64,000 nt of DNA from Skermanella stibiiresistens SB22 (GTDB lineage: Bacteria; Pseudomonadota; Alphaproteobacteria; Azospirillales; Azospirillaceae). How positions within the stretch are numbered: position 1 is the first letter of the stretch; the number at the start of each line of letters is the position of its first letter. Under the pieces are notes generated by a model. That model ran no database searches. It was not told the DNA's origin and saw nothing but the letters and a program-made list of their open reading frames with translations. The stretch lies in assembly GCF_000576635.1 (NCBI RefSeq), contig NZ_AVFL01000014.1, forward strand, positions 124,001-188,000, given 5' to 3'. A program made the position numbers and the translations under genes. This document shows, piece after piece, positions 1-9,673 of this stretch.

Positions 1-1
1 C

Positions 2-151
2 GCCGTCTTCTCGGTCCACCTCCCCAGCGGCTTCTTCTGGACGGCCGGTGGCTACGAGTATCCGCTGATGTGGGGCCTGCTCGCGGTGGCGATCGTCCTG
101 AAGGGTGGCGGCCGCTACTCGCTCGACCGCAAGCTGGGCCTGCCGCTGTAA
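2..151 (+). CDS. DoxX family membrane protein, C-terminal fragment
   Basis: The window opens inside this gene. About 49 codons are visible and end at TAA (149-151). The readable tail contains HLPSGFFWTAGGYEYPLMWG followed by a hydrophobic stretch and GGRYSLDRKLGLPL. This is the typical C-terminus of small DoxX-family four-helix membrane proteins, where a Gly/Phe-rich loop precedes the last helix and the chain ends in a short basic tail. The substrate or partner cannot be judged from this piece. The next gene starts 154 bases later on the same strand, so co-transcription is possible but not shown. Confidence 0.7.
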   Translation, partial: AVFSVHLPSGFFWTAGGYEYPLMWGLLAVAIVLKGGGRYSLDRKLGLPL

Positions 152-305
152 GCTTGCCGACGACTTCGTGCCGCCGCCGATGGGCCGCTCTGGAAACGGG
201 GTGGCCCATCGCGATTCCAGCACCACGCGCTATGCTGGCGTCCCGTCGGTTCTTTTCGTATCCTCAGCGCGGGGCGGAAACAAACGAATTCCCGGTGAGC
301 CAAGA

Positions 306-1202
306 ATGCGGATCGGCGTTGATGTCGGCGGAACCAAGATCGAGGCGATCGCCCTCGGCTCCAACGACGTTGTCATGTGCCGGCTCCGGGTCCCGACGCC
401 ACGCGGCGACTACCCTGCCACCGTGGAGGCGATCGCCGGTGTCGTCCGCTCCATCGAGTGGGAAACCGGCCAGAGAGGCACCGTGGGTGTCGGCATGCCG
501 GGGTCGATCAGCCCGACCACCGGCAGGATCAAGGGATCGAATTCGGTCTGGATGACCGGCCACGCGTTCCGCGACGATCTTGAAGCCGCCCTCGGCCGCC
601 CCGTCCGCTGCGCCAACGACGCCAACTGCCTCGCGGCATCCGAGGCGCATGACGGCGCCGCCGCTGGAGCCTCCGTCGTCTTCGCCGCCGTGCTTGGCAC
701 CGGCTGCGGCGGCGGCGTCGCGATCGCCGGCGTGGTGCATGAGGGCGGCAACCGGACGGCCGGCGAATGGGGTCACACCATCCTGCCGATGCGCCACGGT
801 GACGAATTGCACCGGAAGCCCTGCTTCTGCGGCCGTGCCGGCTGCATTGAAACTTTCCTGGCCGGACCTGAGTTCGAATCCGACTATCTCGCGGCGTCGG
901 GCGTCCGGCGACCCGCCGCCGAGGTCGCGGCGCTGGCCGCCGCGGGAGATACCATCGCCGATGCCGTGTCGCGGACCTACGAGGACCGGCTGGCCCGCGC
1001 GCTGGGGCAGGTCGTCTCCCTGCTCGACCCCGATGTCATCGTGCTCGGCGGCGGAATGTCGAACATTTCCCGCCTCTACGAGACCGTGCCGCCCCTGCTC
1101 GCCCGCCATACCTTCGGCGGCGAATGCCACACGCCAGTGCGGCCAGCCCAACACGGCGACAGCAGCGGCGTCCGCGGCGCCGCCCGCCTCTGGCCAGCCT
1201 GA
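306..1202 (+). CDS. ROK family sugar kinase (fructokinase-like)
   Basis: Predicted cytoplasmic ATP-dependent hexokinase of the ROK family (298 aa). The N-terminal phosphate-binding loop GVDVGGTKIEAI lies at residues 4-15. A central GTGCGGG stretch is followed by the ROK zinc motif CFCGRAGCIE, and a C-terminal ATP-binding loop reads VIVLGGGMSN. An upstream extension to about position 105 is open, but the ATG at 306 places the loop at the normal position. It converges on the polyol operon (7 nt between stop codons). Phosphorylating the ketose (for example fructose) made by that operon's polyol dehydrogenase is a plausible role, as with the kinase in mannitol/sorbitol loci. Substrate assignment is inference. 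Confidence 0.85.
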   Translation: MRIGVDVGGTKIEAIALGSNDVVMCRLRVPTPRGDYPATVEAIAGVVRSIEWETGQRGTVGVGMPGSISPTTGRIKGSNSVWMTGHAFRDDLEAALGRPVRCANDANCLAASEAHDGAAAGASVVFAAVLGTGCGGGVAIAGVVHEGGNRTAGEWGHTILPMRHGDELHRKPCFCGRAGCIETFLAGPEFESDYLAASGVRRPAAEVAALAAAGDTIADAVSRTYEDRLARALGQVVSLLDPDVIVLGGGMSNISRLYETVPPLLARHTFGGECHTPVRPAQHGDSSGVRGAARLWPA

Positions 1203-1209
1203 GGACGCC

Positions 1210-1908
1210 TCAGCGGGTGACCTGCCGTACCAACTCCGGCAGATCAGCCATGCTGTCGAACACCAGCGCCGCCCCCGCCCGCTTCAACCGCCAGGCGTGA
1301 CGCTCTCGCCGGTCGGGATCGCGGGCGATATGGCTGCCTCCGGTGAAGCCCAGCACCACCATTCCCGCCGCCTGCCCCGCCGCTGCACCGTGGATGCTGT
1401 CCTCGATCACGACGCATTCGGACGGAGCGGCCCCCAGCCGTTTCGCGGCGAGCAGGAACAGATCGGGCGCCGGTTTGCCATGGACCACCATGGTGGCGCT
1501 GAAGATCGCCGGCTCGAACAGCGGCAGCAGGCCGGTCAGCCGCAGCGAATGGCGGATGCGCTCGGGAATGCTGCTGGACGCCACACAGAACGGTCGGTCC
1601 AGCGCGTTTACCGCCTCCGACACCCCCGGGATGGCGGTCAGCTCGACATCGAACGCCGCCAGGATCTCGCGCCGCAGGTCGTCCAGCGCCTCGGGCGCCA
1701 GGGTGCGGCCGAGGCTCTCCTCGACCGTCTTGACCATGGAGGCGGTGCTGGCGCCGAGGAAGCGGTCGAACACCCCATCCTCGTCGATCGGATAGCCGAA
1801 GCCATTCAACGCCGCCGCCGTGCACCGGATGCTGATCGGTTCGCTGTCGACCAGCACGCCGTCGCAATCGAAGATCACCAGCCCCCTCTCCATGATCGCC
1901 GCCGTCAT
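1210..1908 (-). CDS. HAD superfamily hydrolase, beta-phosphoglucomutase/phosphatase-like
   Basis: Subfamily I HAD phosphatase of 232 aa. Motif I is FDCDGVLVDSE (nucleophile Asp near residue 11), motif II is the CVASSS segment, motif III Lys lies in VHGKPAPD, and motif IV is VVIEDSIHGAAAG. A helical cap follows motif I. The start ATG overlaps the stop of the upstream aldo/keto reductase as ATGA, so the two are translationally coupled. It is the last gene of the polyol operon. Likely substrates are small sugar phosphates produced by polyol or ketose catabolism; the exact one cannot be read from sequence. An internal ATG at 1893 is an alternative start. Confidence 0.85.
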   Translation of the reverse strand: MTAAIMERGLVIFDCDGVLVDSEPISIRCTAAALNGFGYPIDEDGVFDRFLGASTASMVKTVEESLGRTLAPEALDDLRREILAAFDVELTAIPGVSEAVNALDRPFCVASSSIPERIRHSLRLTGLLPLFEPAIFSATMVVHGKPAPDLFLLAAKRLGAAPSECVVIEDSIHGAAAGQAAGMVVLGFTGGSHIARDPDRRERHAWRLKRAGAALVFDSMADLPELVRQVTR

Positions 1909-2939
1909 GGAATCGGGGCGTCGGACCGGATCAGGTCCAACCTCCGCAACTCGCGCCAGAAATCGGGCGGGATCTCCTCCATCATCAAGGCGACGTTGCG
2001 TTCCGCCTCGGCGCGCGATTTCGATCCGGGAATCACGGTCGTCACCGCCGGATGGAACAGCGGGAACTGAAGCGCCGCCGCCGGCAGAGTGACCCCATGG
2101 CTCCGGCAGACCTCCTCGATCGCCGCGACCCGCCGCATGACATCCGGCGGGGCCGGAAGGTAGTTGTACCGGGCCCCTTCGACAGCCCCGGTCGCCAGGA
2201 TGCCGGAGTTGAATGGTGCCCCCAGGATGATCGAGACCTGCTCGGCGACGCACCGCGGCAGGAAGCGGTCCAGCCCACCCTGTTCCAGCAGGGTGTAGCG
2301 CCCGGCCAGCAGGAAGCAGTCGAACCGCCCGACATCCATCAGCCGCTCGCACGCCTCCGCCTGGTTGACGCCGGCGCCGAACGCCCGGATCACCCCCTCC
2401 GCCTTCAGCCGTTCCAGGGCGGGCAAGGCGCCGGTTCGGACATCCTCCAGCCGGGCCTCATAGTTGTCGCCGTGGGTCCACATGTCGGCGTCGTGGATCA
2501 GGACCATGTCGATCCTGTTCATGCCCAGCCGTTGCAGGCTGTCCTCGACCGAGCGGATCACGCCGTCATGGGTGTAGTCGAACACCGGCTGGAACGGCAG
2601 CTCGCCGGTGAAGATGCCGCCTTGCGAGGGGTCGAGCTTCGGCGGCGGCACCTTGCCATGCGGCTTCAGCAACCGCCCGACCTTGCTCGAGAGCACGAAA
2701 CCATCGCGGGGATACCGCCGCAGCGCGGTGCCGATCCGGTGCTCGCTGAGCCCGTGCCCATAGAGGGGAGCCGTGTCGAACAGCCTGACGCCGCTCTCAT
2801 AGGCCGCCGCGACGGTGTCCAGCGCCGCGTCCTCGTCCACCGTGTCGTACAGGTTGCCCAGGACGTTGCCGCCGAAGCCCAGAGGGCTCACGGCGACATC
2901 CGACGTCCCGATCCGGCGAAGCTCATCCAGCCTGATCAT
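1905..2939 (-). CDS. Aldo/keto reductase (D-threo-aldose/L-fucose dehydrogenase-like)
   Basis: NAD(P)-dependent oxidoreductase with the AKR barrel (344 aa). The catalytic region reads FDTAPLYGHG (Asp and Tyr of the tetrad), the Lys lies in LSSKVGRLL, and a later IHDAD segment supplies the active-site His. Length and motifs fit the aldose 1-dehydrogenase branch (fucose, galactose, arabinose), which makes aldonolactones. The ATG at 2939 is preceded by a strong GGGGGAG Shine-Dalgarno. The gene sits between an SDR polyol dehydrogenase and a HAD phosphatase in the polyol operon, so it may oxidise an aldose arising from the imported sugar. Assignment to the family is solid; the substrate is open. 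Confidence 0.85.
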   Translation of the reverse strand: MIRLDELRRIGTSDVAVSPLGFGGNVLGNLYDTVDEDAALDTVAAAYESGVRLFDTAPLYGHGLSEHRIGTALRRYPRDGFVLSSKVGRLLKPHGKVPPPKLDPSQGGIFTGELPFQPVFDYTHDGVIRSVEDSLQRLGMNRIDMVLIHDADMWTHGDNYEARLEDVRTGALPALERLKAEGVIRAFGAGVNQAEACERLMDVGRFDCFLLAGRYTLLEQGGLDRFLPRCVAEQVSIILGAPFNSGILATGAVEGARYNYLPAPPDVMRRVAAIEEVCRSHGVTLPAAALQFPLFHPAVTTVIPGSKSRAEAERNVALMMEEIPPDFWRELRRLDLIRSDAPIP

Positions 2940-2961
2940 AACCACTCCCCCACCAAATTCG

Positions 2962-3735
2962 TCACCAGCAGGTGTAGCCGCCATCGGCCAGCACGATGCT
3001 GCCGGTCATCAGGCTGGAGGCGTCGGACGCCAGGAACAGCACGACGGAGGCGATCTCGTCGGGCTGTCCGACCCGGCGCATCGGCGTGTTCTCCAGCCAT
3101 ACCGGGTACATCCGCTCGTCCTCCATGCCGAACTTGGTCAACGAAGTCTCGATATAGGTCGGCGCCACCGAGTTGACCCGCACGCCGCGCTCGCCCCATT
3201 CGGCGGCCAGCGACTTGGTCAGGTGATGCACGCCCGCCTTGGAGGCGTTGTAATAGGACTGCGGCTGCGGCTTGTTGACGATGAAGCCGGACATCGAGCC
3301 GACATTGACGATGGCGCCCCTGCCCTTCGCCAGCATGTGGCGGCCGGCCGCGCGGCAACTCCAGAACACGCCGTTCAGGTTGACGTCGATCACGTTCAGC
3401 CAGTGCTCGTCGGTGACCTCCTCCGCCGGAACGTCGCTGCGCGCGATGCCGGCGTTGCAGACCAGGATGTCGATGCCGCCATGGGCCTTGGCGACGCCAT
3501 CGACCACTTCCGTAACCTGGGTGGGGTTGGTCACGTCGAGCACGACCGCCTCGGCCTGATGGCCGGCCTTCACAAGCGTGTCGCGGCCGGAGAACGCCAG
3601 TTCCTCGGAGATGTCGGCGATCACCACCTTGGCCCCGGCCTCGGCCAGCGCCTGCGAGCAGGCCAGGCCGATGTTGCGGCTGCCGCCGGTGATCAGCGCT
3701 GTCCGGCCGGCGAGATTGAATTTTTCCAGATACAT
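2962..3735 (-). CDS. SDR family polyol dehydrogenase
   Basis: Classical short-chain dehydrogenase, 257 aa, cytoplasmic. The NAD-binding TGGSRNIG follows ALI near residue 15, CNAGIA lies mid-chain, the catalytic Ser is in NVGSMSG, and the YNASK box carries the Tyr/Lys pair. The C-terminus ends in ADGGYTCW. Members beside Smo-type ABC importers oxidise sorbitol, galactitol, arabinitol or similar polyols to ketoses. It lies 31 nt downstream of the ABC ATPase gene and 22 nt before the aldo/keto reductase. That makes it the probable first catabolic step after uptake. The particular polyol is inference. Confidence 0.85.
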   Translation of the reverse strand: MYLEKFNLAGRTALITGGSRNIGLACSQALAEAGAKVVIADISEELAFSGRDTLVKAGHQAEAVVLDVTNPTQVTEVVDGVAKAHGGIDILVCNAGIARSDVPAEEVTDEHWLNVIDVNLNGVFWSCRAAGRHMLAKGRGAIVNVGSMSGFIVNKPQPQSYYNASKAGVHHLTKSLAAEWGERGVRVNSVAPTYIETSLTKFGMEDERMYPVWLENTPMRRVGQPDEIASVVLFLASDASSLMTGSIVLADGGYTCW

Positions 3736-3766
3736 GATGGCGTTTCCCGAATTGAGGATCAGTGAC

Positions 3767-4897
<1,131 letters not shown>

Positions 4898-4925
4898 GGG
4901 TCGTTTCCTCTTTGAAAACTCTTTT

Positions 4926-5744
4926 TCATTTGACCGCGCCAAACGTCAGGCCGCGCACCAGTTGCCGCTGGCTCATCCAGCCGAACACCAGGATCGGGGC
5001 GATGGCCAGCGTCGAGGCGGCGGACAGCTTCGCCCAGAACAACCCTTCCGGACTGGAGAAGCTGGCGATGAAGGCGGTCAGCGGCGCCGCGTTGTGGGCG
5101 CTCAGGTTGAGGCTCCAGAAAGCCTCGTTCCAGCACAGGATGATCGACAGCAGCGAGGTCGACGCGATCCCCGGCAGGGCGAGGGGCAGCAGCAGCAGCG
5201 TGACCTCCTGCTTGGCGCGGGCGCCGTCCATGCGGCCAGCCTCCAGGATCTCGGGCGGCACCTCCTTGAAGAAGGTGTAGAGCATCCAGATCACGATCGG
5301 CAGGTTCATCAGCGTGTAGATGATGACCAGTCCGGTCAGCGTGTCGAGCAGGCCGAAGTCGCGGAACAGCAGGTACATCGGCACCAGCACGCCGACGGGA
5401 GGCATCATCTTGGTCGACAGCATCCACAGCAGCGTGCCGCGCGTCCGCTTGGTCGGGAAGAACGCCATGACATAGGCGGCGGGCACGGCGATCAGGATCG
5501 CCAGCGCGGTCGCCACGACCGACACCACCACGCTGTTGATCGCGAAGCTGAGATAGTCGGCGCGCTGGAACACCGCCTGGTAGTTCTCCATCGTGGGGGA
5601 GAAGAACAGCGTCGGCGGGGTTGCGATCGCCTCGACCTCGGTCTTGAAGCCGGTCAGCAGCATCCAGAGGATCGGGAAGAACAGCAGCAGCGCGGCCCCC
5701 CAGCCCAGGACGAAGCTCAGGACCCCTGATTTGGCGGAACTCAT
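4926..5744 (-). CDS. smoG: Polyol ABC transporter permease (SmoG type)
   Basis: Inner-membrane permease of the MalG/CUT1 class (272 aa) with about six membrane segments. The EAA loop that contacts the ATPase is visible around [13 protein letters not shown]. The C-terminus RGLTFGAVK is typical of MalG-like permeases. The start at 5744 follows the SmoF-type gene by 14 nt and the ATPase begins 28 nt downstream, so the importer genes form one transcript. It forms the translocation pore with the partner permease. Confidence 0.88.
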   Translation of the reverse strand: MSSAKSGVLSFVLGWGAALLLFFPILWMLLTGFKTEVEAIATPPTLFFSPTMENYQAVFQRADYLSFAINSVVVSVVATALAILIAVPAAYVMAFFPTKRTRGTLLWMLSTKMMPPVGVLVPMYLLFRDFGLLDTLTGLVIIYTLMNLPIVIWMLYTFFKEVPPEILEAGRMDGARAKQEVTLLLLPLALPGIASTSLLSIILCWNEAFWSLNLSAHNAAPLTAFIASFSSPEGLFWAKLSAASTLAIAPILVFGWMSQRQLVRGLTFGAVK

Positions 5745-5758
5745 GACGGGCCTCCCCC

Positions 5759-6673
5759 TTAGGCTTCGAGGTTGCGGGCGACGGTGCGGACGACGAAGAA
5801 CGCCACGATGTTGGCCAGGATGATCGCGATCACGCCGCCGGCCGAGGCGCCGCCCACGTCGAACTCCAGCAAGGCGCGGACATAGATCAGGAAGGCGAGG
5901 TTGGTGGTGGCCAGTCCCGGACCGCCCGATGTCGTCACGAAGATTTCGGCGAAGACGGTCAGCAGGAAGATCGTCTCGATCATCACCACGACCGAGATCG
6001 CGCGGCCCAGATGCGGCAGGATGATGAAGAAGAACATCGACAGCGGCCCGGCGCCGTCCATCCGCGCCGCCTCCTTCTGCTCGTTGTCGAGCGATTGGAT
6101 GGCGGTCAGCAGGATCAGCAGGGCGAAGGGTATCCACTGCCACGACACGATCATGATGACCGAGGCCATGGGATACTGGGCGAACCAGTCGATCGGCTCC
6201 AGCCCGACCGAGCGCGACAGGAACCCGAAGATGCCGTTGATCGGGTGCATCAGCAAGTTCTTCCAGATCAGCGCGCTGACCGTCGGCATCACGAAGAACG
6301 GGGCGATGGCGAACAGGCGGGCGATGCCGCAGCCGGGGAACTCCTGGTCGAACAGCACCGCCAGCAGCGTTCCCGCCACCACCGTGATCGCCAGCACGGA
6401 CCCGACCAGGACCAGCGTGTTCCACATCGCGGTCCACAGGCTGGGATCCTCCAGCAGGTATTGGTAATTGCCGAGGCCGGTGAACTCGACCACCGGGTTC
6501 AGCAGGTTGTAGCGCATGACCGAGAAATACAGGGTCATCGCCAGCGGAACGATCATCCAGACCAGGAGGATGAGCACCGACGGCGCTATGAACGGCAGCG
6601 TCCTGATCTTCTGCCCGGACCGCCGAGCCGATGAGGCCGGCTTGACGTCCCCGGAGGCTGTGATGGCTGACAT
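5759..6673 (-). CDS. smoF: Polyol ABC transporter permease (SmoF type)
   Basis: MalF/CUT1-class inner-membrane permease, 304 aa. A cytoplasmic N-terminal tail of about 25 residues is followed by a first helix (FIAPSVLILLVWMIVPLAM) and about five further helices. The EAA loop EAARMDGAGP sits near residue 210. Its start at 6673 has an AGGGGGAAA Shine-Dalgarno. It lies between the binding-protein gene (110 nt upstream) and the SmoG-type permease. Sequence flavour (VMRYNLLNP, GLGNYQYLLEDP) matches sorbitol/mannitol permeases, but the family as a whole also carries other sugars. Confidence 0.88.
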   Translation of the reverse strand: MSAITASGDVKPASSARRSGQKIRTLPFIAPSVLILLVWMIVPLAMTLYFSVMRYNLLNPVVEFTGLGNYQYLLEDPSLWTAMWNTLVLVGSVLAITVVAGTLLAVLFDQEFPGCGIARLFAIAPFFVMPTVSALIWKNLLMHPINGIFGFLSRSVGLEPIDWFAQYPMASVIMIVSWQWIPFALLILLTAIQSLDNEQKEAARMDGAGPLSMFFFIILPHLGRAISVVVMIETIFLLTVFAEIFVTTSGGPGLATTNLAFLIYVRALLEFDVGGASAGGVIAIILANIVAFFVVRTVARNLEA

Positions 6674-6783
6674 GGGGTGGTTTCCCCCTGAACTTGAATG
6701 GGTGCTTGGACGCGCTTCCCCGGCCCCGCGCCCGGACAAGCCGGACACGGGAGCCTGGAGGAGGGCGGAGCGTTACGGGGCGC

Positions 6784-8121
6784 TTACTTCTTGTAGCCAG
6801 CCTGGCGCATGGCGCGCTCGGCGGCGGACTGAGCGGTCTTCAGCGCTTGGTCCACCGTCATCTGCCCGGTCAGGGCCGCCGCCATGGTCTGGCCGGTCTG
6901 CGTGCCGATCGCCTGGAACTCCGGAATGCCGGCGAACTGGACACCGACATAGGACTTGGGGTTCTTGGTCGTGTTGATCGGATCGGCCGTCTCGATCGCC
7001 TGCTCGACGAACTTGGCGAAGGGTGCGGCCTCGACATATTGCTTGTTGTCATAGGTTGACGCGCGGGTGCCGGGAGGGGCGGAGACCCAGCCCTCGGTCT
7101 CGCCGACCAGCTTGATGTATTCCTTGCTGGTCGCCCAGGTCACGAACTTCTTGGCGGCGGCCTCCTTCTTGGAGGATTCCGGAACGGCGAGCGCCCAAGA
7201 CCACAGCCAGTTGGAGCCCTTCGGCCAGGACGCCACGGGAGCCTGCGCGAACCCCAGCTTGTCCGAGACCTTGGAGGTCGCCGGGTTGAACACCATGCCG
7301 GCGGCGACGGTCGCGTCGATCCAGATGCCGCACTGGCCGTTGGAGAACATCGCCAGGTTCTCGTTGAAGCCGTTGCTGCTGGCGCCCGGCGGGCCATAAT
7401 TCTTCAGCAGGTCGATGTAGAAGCTCACCGCCTGCTTCCACTCCGGGCTCTCGATCTTGGTGTTCCAGTCCTTGTCGAACCACTGGCCGCCAAAGGTGTT
7501 CACCATGGTGCTGAGGAACGCCATGTTCTCGCCCCAGCCCGGCTTGCCGCGTAGGCAGATGCCATAGACCTGGTTGGCCGGATCATGGATCTTGGAGGCG
7601 ATCTCCTTGATCTGGTCGTAGGTCGGCCGCTCCGGCATCGTCAGGCCAGTCTTCTGGACCAAGTCGGTCCGGTAGTAGGTCATCGAACTCTCGGCGTAGA
7701 ACGGCAGCGCGTAGAGCGTGCCCTCGTACGACAGACCCTCGCGGACCGGCTTCAGCACGTCGGCGACGTCGTAGTCGGCCGACAGGTTGTCGAACTTCTT
7801 GATCCAGCCCTGCTTGGCCCAGATCGGAACCTCGTAGGTGCCGATGGTCAGCACGTCGTACTGACCGCCCTTGGTCGCGATGTCGGTGGTGACACGCTGG
7901 CGCAGCACGTTCTCCTCCAGCACCACCCAATCCAGCTTGATGTCGGGGTTCGCCTGCTCGAAGCGGCTCGACAGCTTCTGCATGACGATCATGTCGCCGT
8001 TGTTGACGGTGGCGACCGTCAGCCGGGTCTGCTGCGCCTGGACCACCGTGGTTCCCGCGAGGATGGTTCCCGCGAGCACGGTCGTGGCGAGAAGCCCGAG
8101 AATCCGGGTTTTCTTGTTCAT
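6784..8121 (-). CDS. smoE: Polyol ABC transporter substrate-binding protein (SmoE-like)
   Basis: Periplasmic family-1 solute-binding protein, 445 aa, with a Sec signal (KK, hydrophobic core, AQAQ cleavage near residue 29). The mature chain strongly resembles Rhodobacter SmoE/MtlE: TVNNGDMIVMQKL, EENVLRQRVTTDIATKGGQ, VLTIGTYEVPIWAKQGW, CLRGKPGWGENMAFL and VGVQFAGIPEFQAIGT are diagnostic of the sorbitol/mannitol group. The ATG at 8121 has a near-perfect AGGGAGGAG Shine-Dalgarno. It is the first gene of the seven-gene operon. The 110 nt gap to the next gene is the largest in the importer and may hold a processing or stabilising element. Confidence 0.92.
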   Translation of the reverse strand: MNKKTRILGLLATTVLAGTILAGTTVVQAQQTRLTVATVNNGDMIVMQKLSSRFEQANPDIKLDWVVLEENVLRQRVTTDIATKGGQYDVLTIGTYEVPIWAKQGWIKKFDNLSADYDVADVLKPVREGLSYEGTLYALPFYAESSMTYYRTDLVQKTGLTMPERPTYDQIKEIASKIHDPANQVYGICLRGKPGWGENMAFLSTMVNTFGGQWFDKDWNTKIESPEWKQAVSFYIDLLKNYGPPGASSNGFNENLAMFSNGQCGIWIDATVAAGMVFNPATSKVSDKLGFAQAPVASWPKGSNWLWSWALAVPESSKKEAAAKKFVTWATSKEYIKLVGETEGWVSAPPGTRASTYDNKQYVEAAPFAKFVEQAIETADPINTTKNPKSYVGVQFAGIPEFQAIGTQTGQTMAAALTGQMTVDQALKTAQSAAERAMRQAGYKK

Positions 8122-8149
8122 TCCGCTCTCCTCCCTGTAACCGCTTTCA

Positions 8150-8201
8150 AGCATCTGCCCGAGCGTTTTTGGCTTGAGCATTTGCCCGAGCGTTGGGCAA
8201 A
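8150..8201. promoter_or_regulatory. Probable SorC-family operator upstream of the polyol operon
   Basis: Two near-identical 18-bp direct copies, AGCATCTGCCCGAGCGTT (8150-8167) and AGCATTTGCCCGAGCGTT (8177-8194), lie 27 bp apart just upstream of smoE. The second also forms an inverted repeat, TTTGCCC (8181-8187) against GGGCAAA (8195-8201). Placement between the regulator gene and the first importer gene fits operators for the adjacent SorC-type protein. Binding is inferred. Confidence 0.6.
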
Positions 8202-8339
8202 CATCCTACGACACCTCGGTTCAGTCAAGCGGATAAGATGGAATAGAACACAAAAGATCAACATCGCGGCGGTTTATTGCCGCAACTGCGAAAAGACAAA
8301 CACAAGACCTTGATCATTCGCCCACAGATGGGCTTTTGC

Positions 8340-9302
8340 TCAGTCGAGTTCCAGAACGCGCGCCGCCGTGGTCTCGTCGGTGATCAGCCCGTTGGCCAGC
8401 CGCCCGCGCAGCGCAGCGCGGATGGCCGGCGCCTTGGCCGCTCCCGCTCCCATGATGATGGTCGGGGCCGTCGCCGGCACCGCCAGCGGCGGAGCGGTCA
8501 GCCGTCCGTTGAACGGCGTCGTCAGCAGATCGCCGTTCTGGTCGAAGGCCCAGCCCAGCATCTCCCCGACCGCATGGGCGCTGACCAGATCCGACAGTTC
8601 CTGGTCCGTGATGAAGCCGTCGACATGCAGCGGCGAGCCCCAGCCGATCTCGCCGATCCCCATGAACGACGCCTTGACCTGCAACACCAGCGAGCTGACC
8701 GTCCTGTACCAGCGCTGCGATTGCAGTAGCTTCCGCTGCTCGATGTCATCGGCCACGACGGGGGTCGGCAGGGGATAGCACTGCGCCCCCGTCCGGTCGC
8801 ACAGCCGCATCGCGACGTCATAGGGGCTGGCGCGGCCGTCGCGGGTCAGGTTGCCGACCAACGAGACGATCTTGTGCTGCGGCCTCTCCATGGACGATAC
8901 CTGCGCCACGGCGGCCCGCAGGGTGCGGCCGGTCCCCAGCGCCAGCACGGCGGGGGCCTTGCTCGACAGGTAGCTCTCGATCCGCTCGGCGGCGCTGATG
9001 GCGATCCCGGCCAGCGACGGCTCGTCGCGCCGCTCGCCCGGAACGATGTCGCAGAACACCAGCTCGAAGCGGTCGCGCAACCGCTCCGCCATCTCGACGC
9101 ATTCGGTGATCGGATAGTCCATGCGGAACTTGATCAACCCCTCGGCGGTCGCCAGCGCCACCAGCCGCTGGGCATTCTGGCGCGAGACGTTCAGCTCGGC
9201 GGCGATCTCGTCCTGCGTACGCCCGCGGATGTAATAGAGCCACGCGGCCCGGGCGGCCAGATCCAGCTTCCGATTGGTGATGCCACCGTCCCTACCCGCC
9301 AC
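8340..9302 (-). CDS. SorC/DeoR-type sugar-binding transcriptional regulator
   Basis: Transcription factor of 320 aa. The N-terminal HTH reads AAWLYYIRGRTQDEIAAELNVSR, here given in parts: AAWLYYIRG, then QDEIAAELNVSRQNAQRLV. A large C-terminal sugar-binding domain contains ALGTGRTLRAAV and ends in GLITDETTAARVLEL. This domain arrangement is the SorC family, whose ligand is usually a phosphorylated sugar. No ATG is available near the N-terminus. GTG at 9302 has GGAGAGGGG upstream and gives the usual family length; GTG at 9350 is the alternative. It lies upstream of, and in the same direction as, the polyol operon, and probably binds the repeats at 8150-8201. Confidence 0.88.
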   Translation of the reverse strand: MAGRDGGITNRKLDLAARAAWLYYIRGRTQDEIAAELNVSRQNAQRLVALATAEGLIKFRMDYPITECVEMAERLRDRFELVFCDIVPGERRDEPSLAGIAISAAERIESYLSSKAPAVLALGTGRTLRAAVAQVSSMERPQHKIVSLVGNLTRDGRASPYDVAMRLCDRTGAQCYPLPTPVVADDIEQRKLLQSQRWYRTVSSLVLQVKASFMGIGEIGWGSPLHVDGFITDQELSDLVSAHAVGEMLGWAFDQNGDLLTTPFNGRLTAPPLAVPATAPTIIMGAGAAKAPAIRAALRGRLANGLITDETTAARVLELD

Positions 9303-9432
9303 TCCGCCGCCCCTCTCCGCCCCGTCCAAAAGGCACCGTCCTAAACGCACGGTCCGAAATACCCCATGACCGCATCATATACCCCAGATTTGGGAACGGC
9401 GGCCTAGTGCATTTCGATCCAAGGTCAACTAC

Positions 9433-9444
9433 GTTACATGTAAC
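9433..9444. promoter_or_regulatory. Palindromic operator candidate of the MazEF-type module
   Basis: GTTACATGTAAC is a perfect 12-bp palindrome located 16 nt before the antitoxin ATG. Toxin-antitoxin operons are usually autorepressed by an antitoxin-toxin complex on such a site; that role here is inferred from position. Confidence 0.5.
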
Positions 9445-9460
9445 AGTTCCGGAGCCGATC

Positions 9461-9673
9461 ATGCCATCAACCGTCCGCCATCGCGTCCAGACCCACCGGG
9501 CGCAGCTCCGCGCGCAAGGCTTGCGACCGATTCAGATCTGGGTGCCCGATGTCCGATCCCCCACCTTCAAGGAGGAGGCGCGGCGGCAATCCCGCGCGGT
9601 GGCCGCCGCGGCCGACGAGGCGGAAACCATGGACTTCCTGGAGGACATCCAGGATTTCGGCGACGAGGCATGA
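9461..9673 (+). CDS. Antitoxin, MazE-like DUF3018 family
   Basis: Small 70-aa protein beginning MPSTVRHRVQTHRAQLRAQG and continuing RPIQIWVPD. It has an acidic tail (MDFLEDIQDFGDEA). This matches the DUF3018 antitoxins that pair with MazF/PemK toxins: a basic DNA-binding front and an acidic toxin-masking back. The ATG at 9461 is chosen over an upstream alternative at 9407 because it has a GGAG 7 nt upstream and gives the family N-terminus. It overlaps the toxin start by four bases (ATGA), giving coupled translation with antitoxin first. Confidence 0.85.
   Translation: MPSTVRHRVQTHRAQLRAQGLRPIQIWVPDVRSPTFKEEARRQSRAVAAAADEAETMDFLEDIQDFGDEA

Noticed and set aside
264-1154. Long minus-strand open frame antisense to the ROK kinase, and many similar ones opposite other genes
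   Set aside because: Low-complexity, Arg/Ala/Gly-rich products with no family motifs; they mirror GC-rich codon use of the real gene on the other strand.
8318-8338. GCCCA/TGGGC hairpin followed by TTTT considered as a terminator on the plus strand
   Set aside because: No plus-strand gene ends there, and the stem is only 5 bp.
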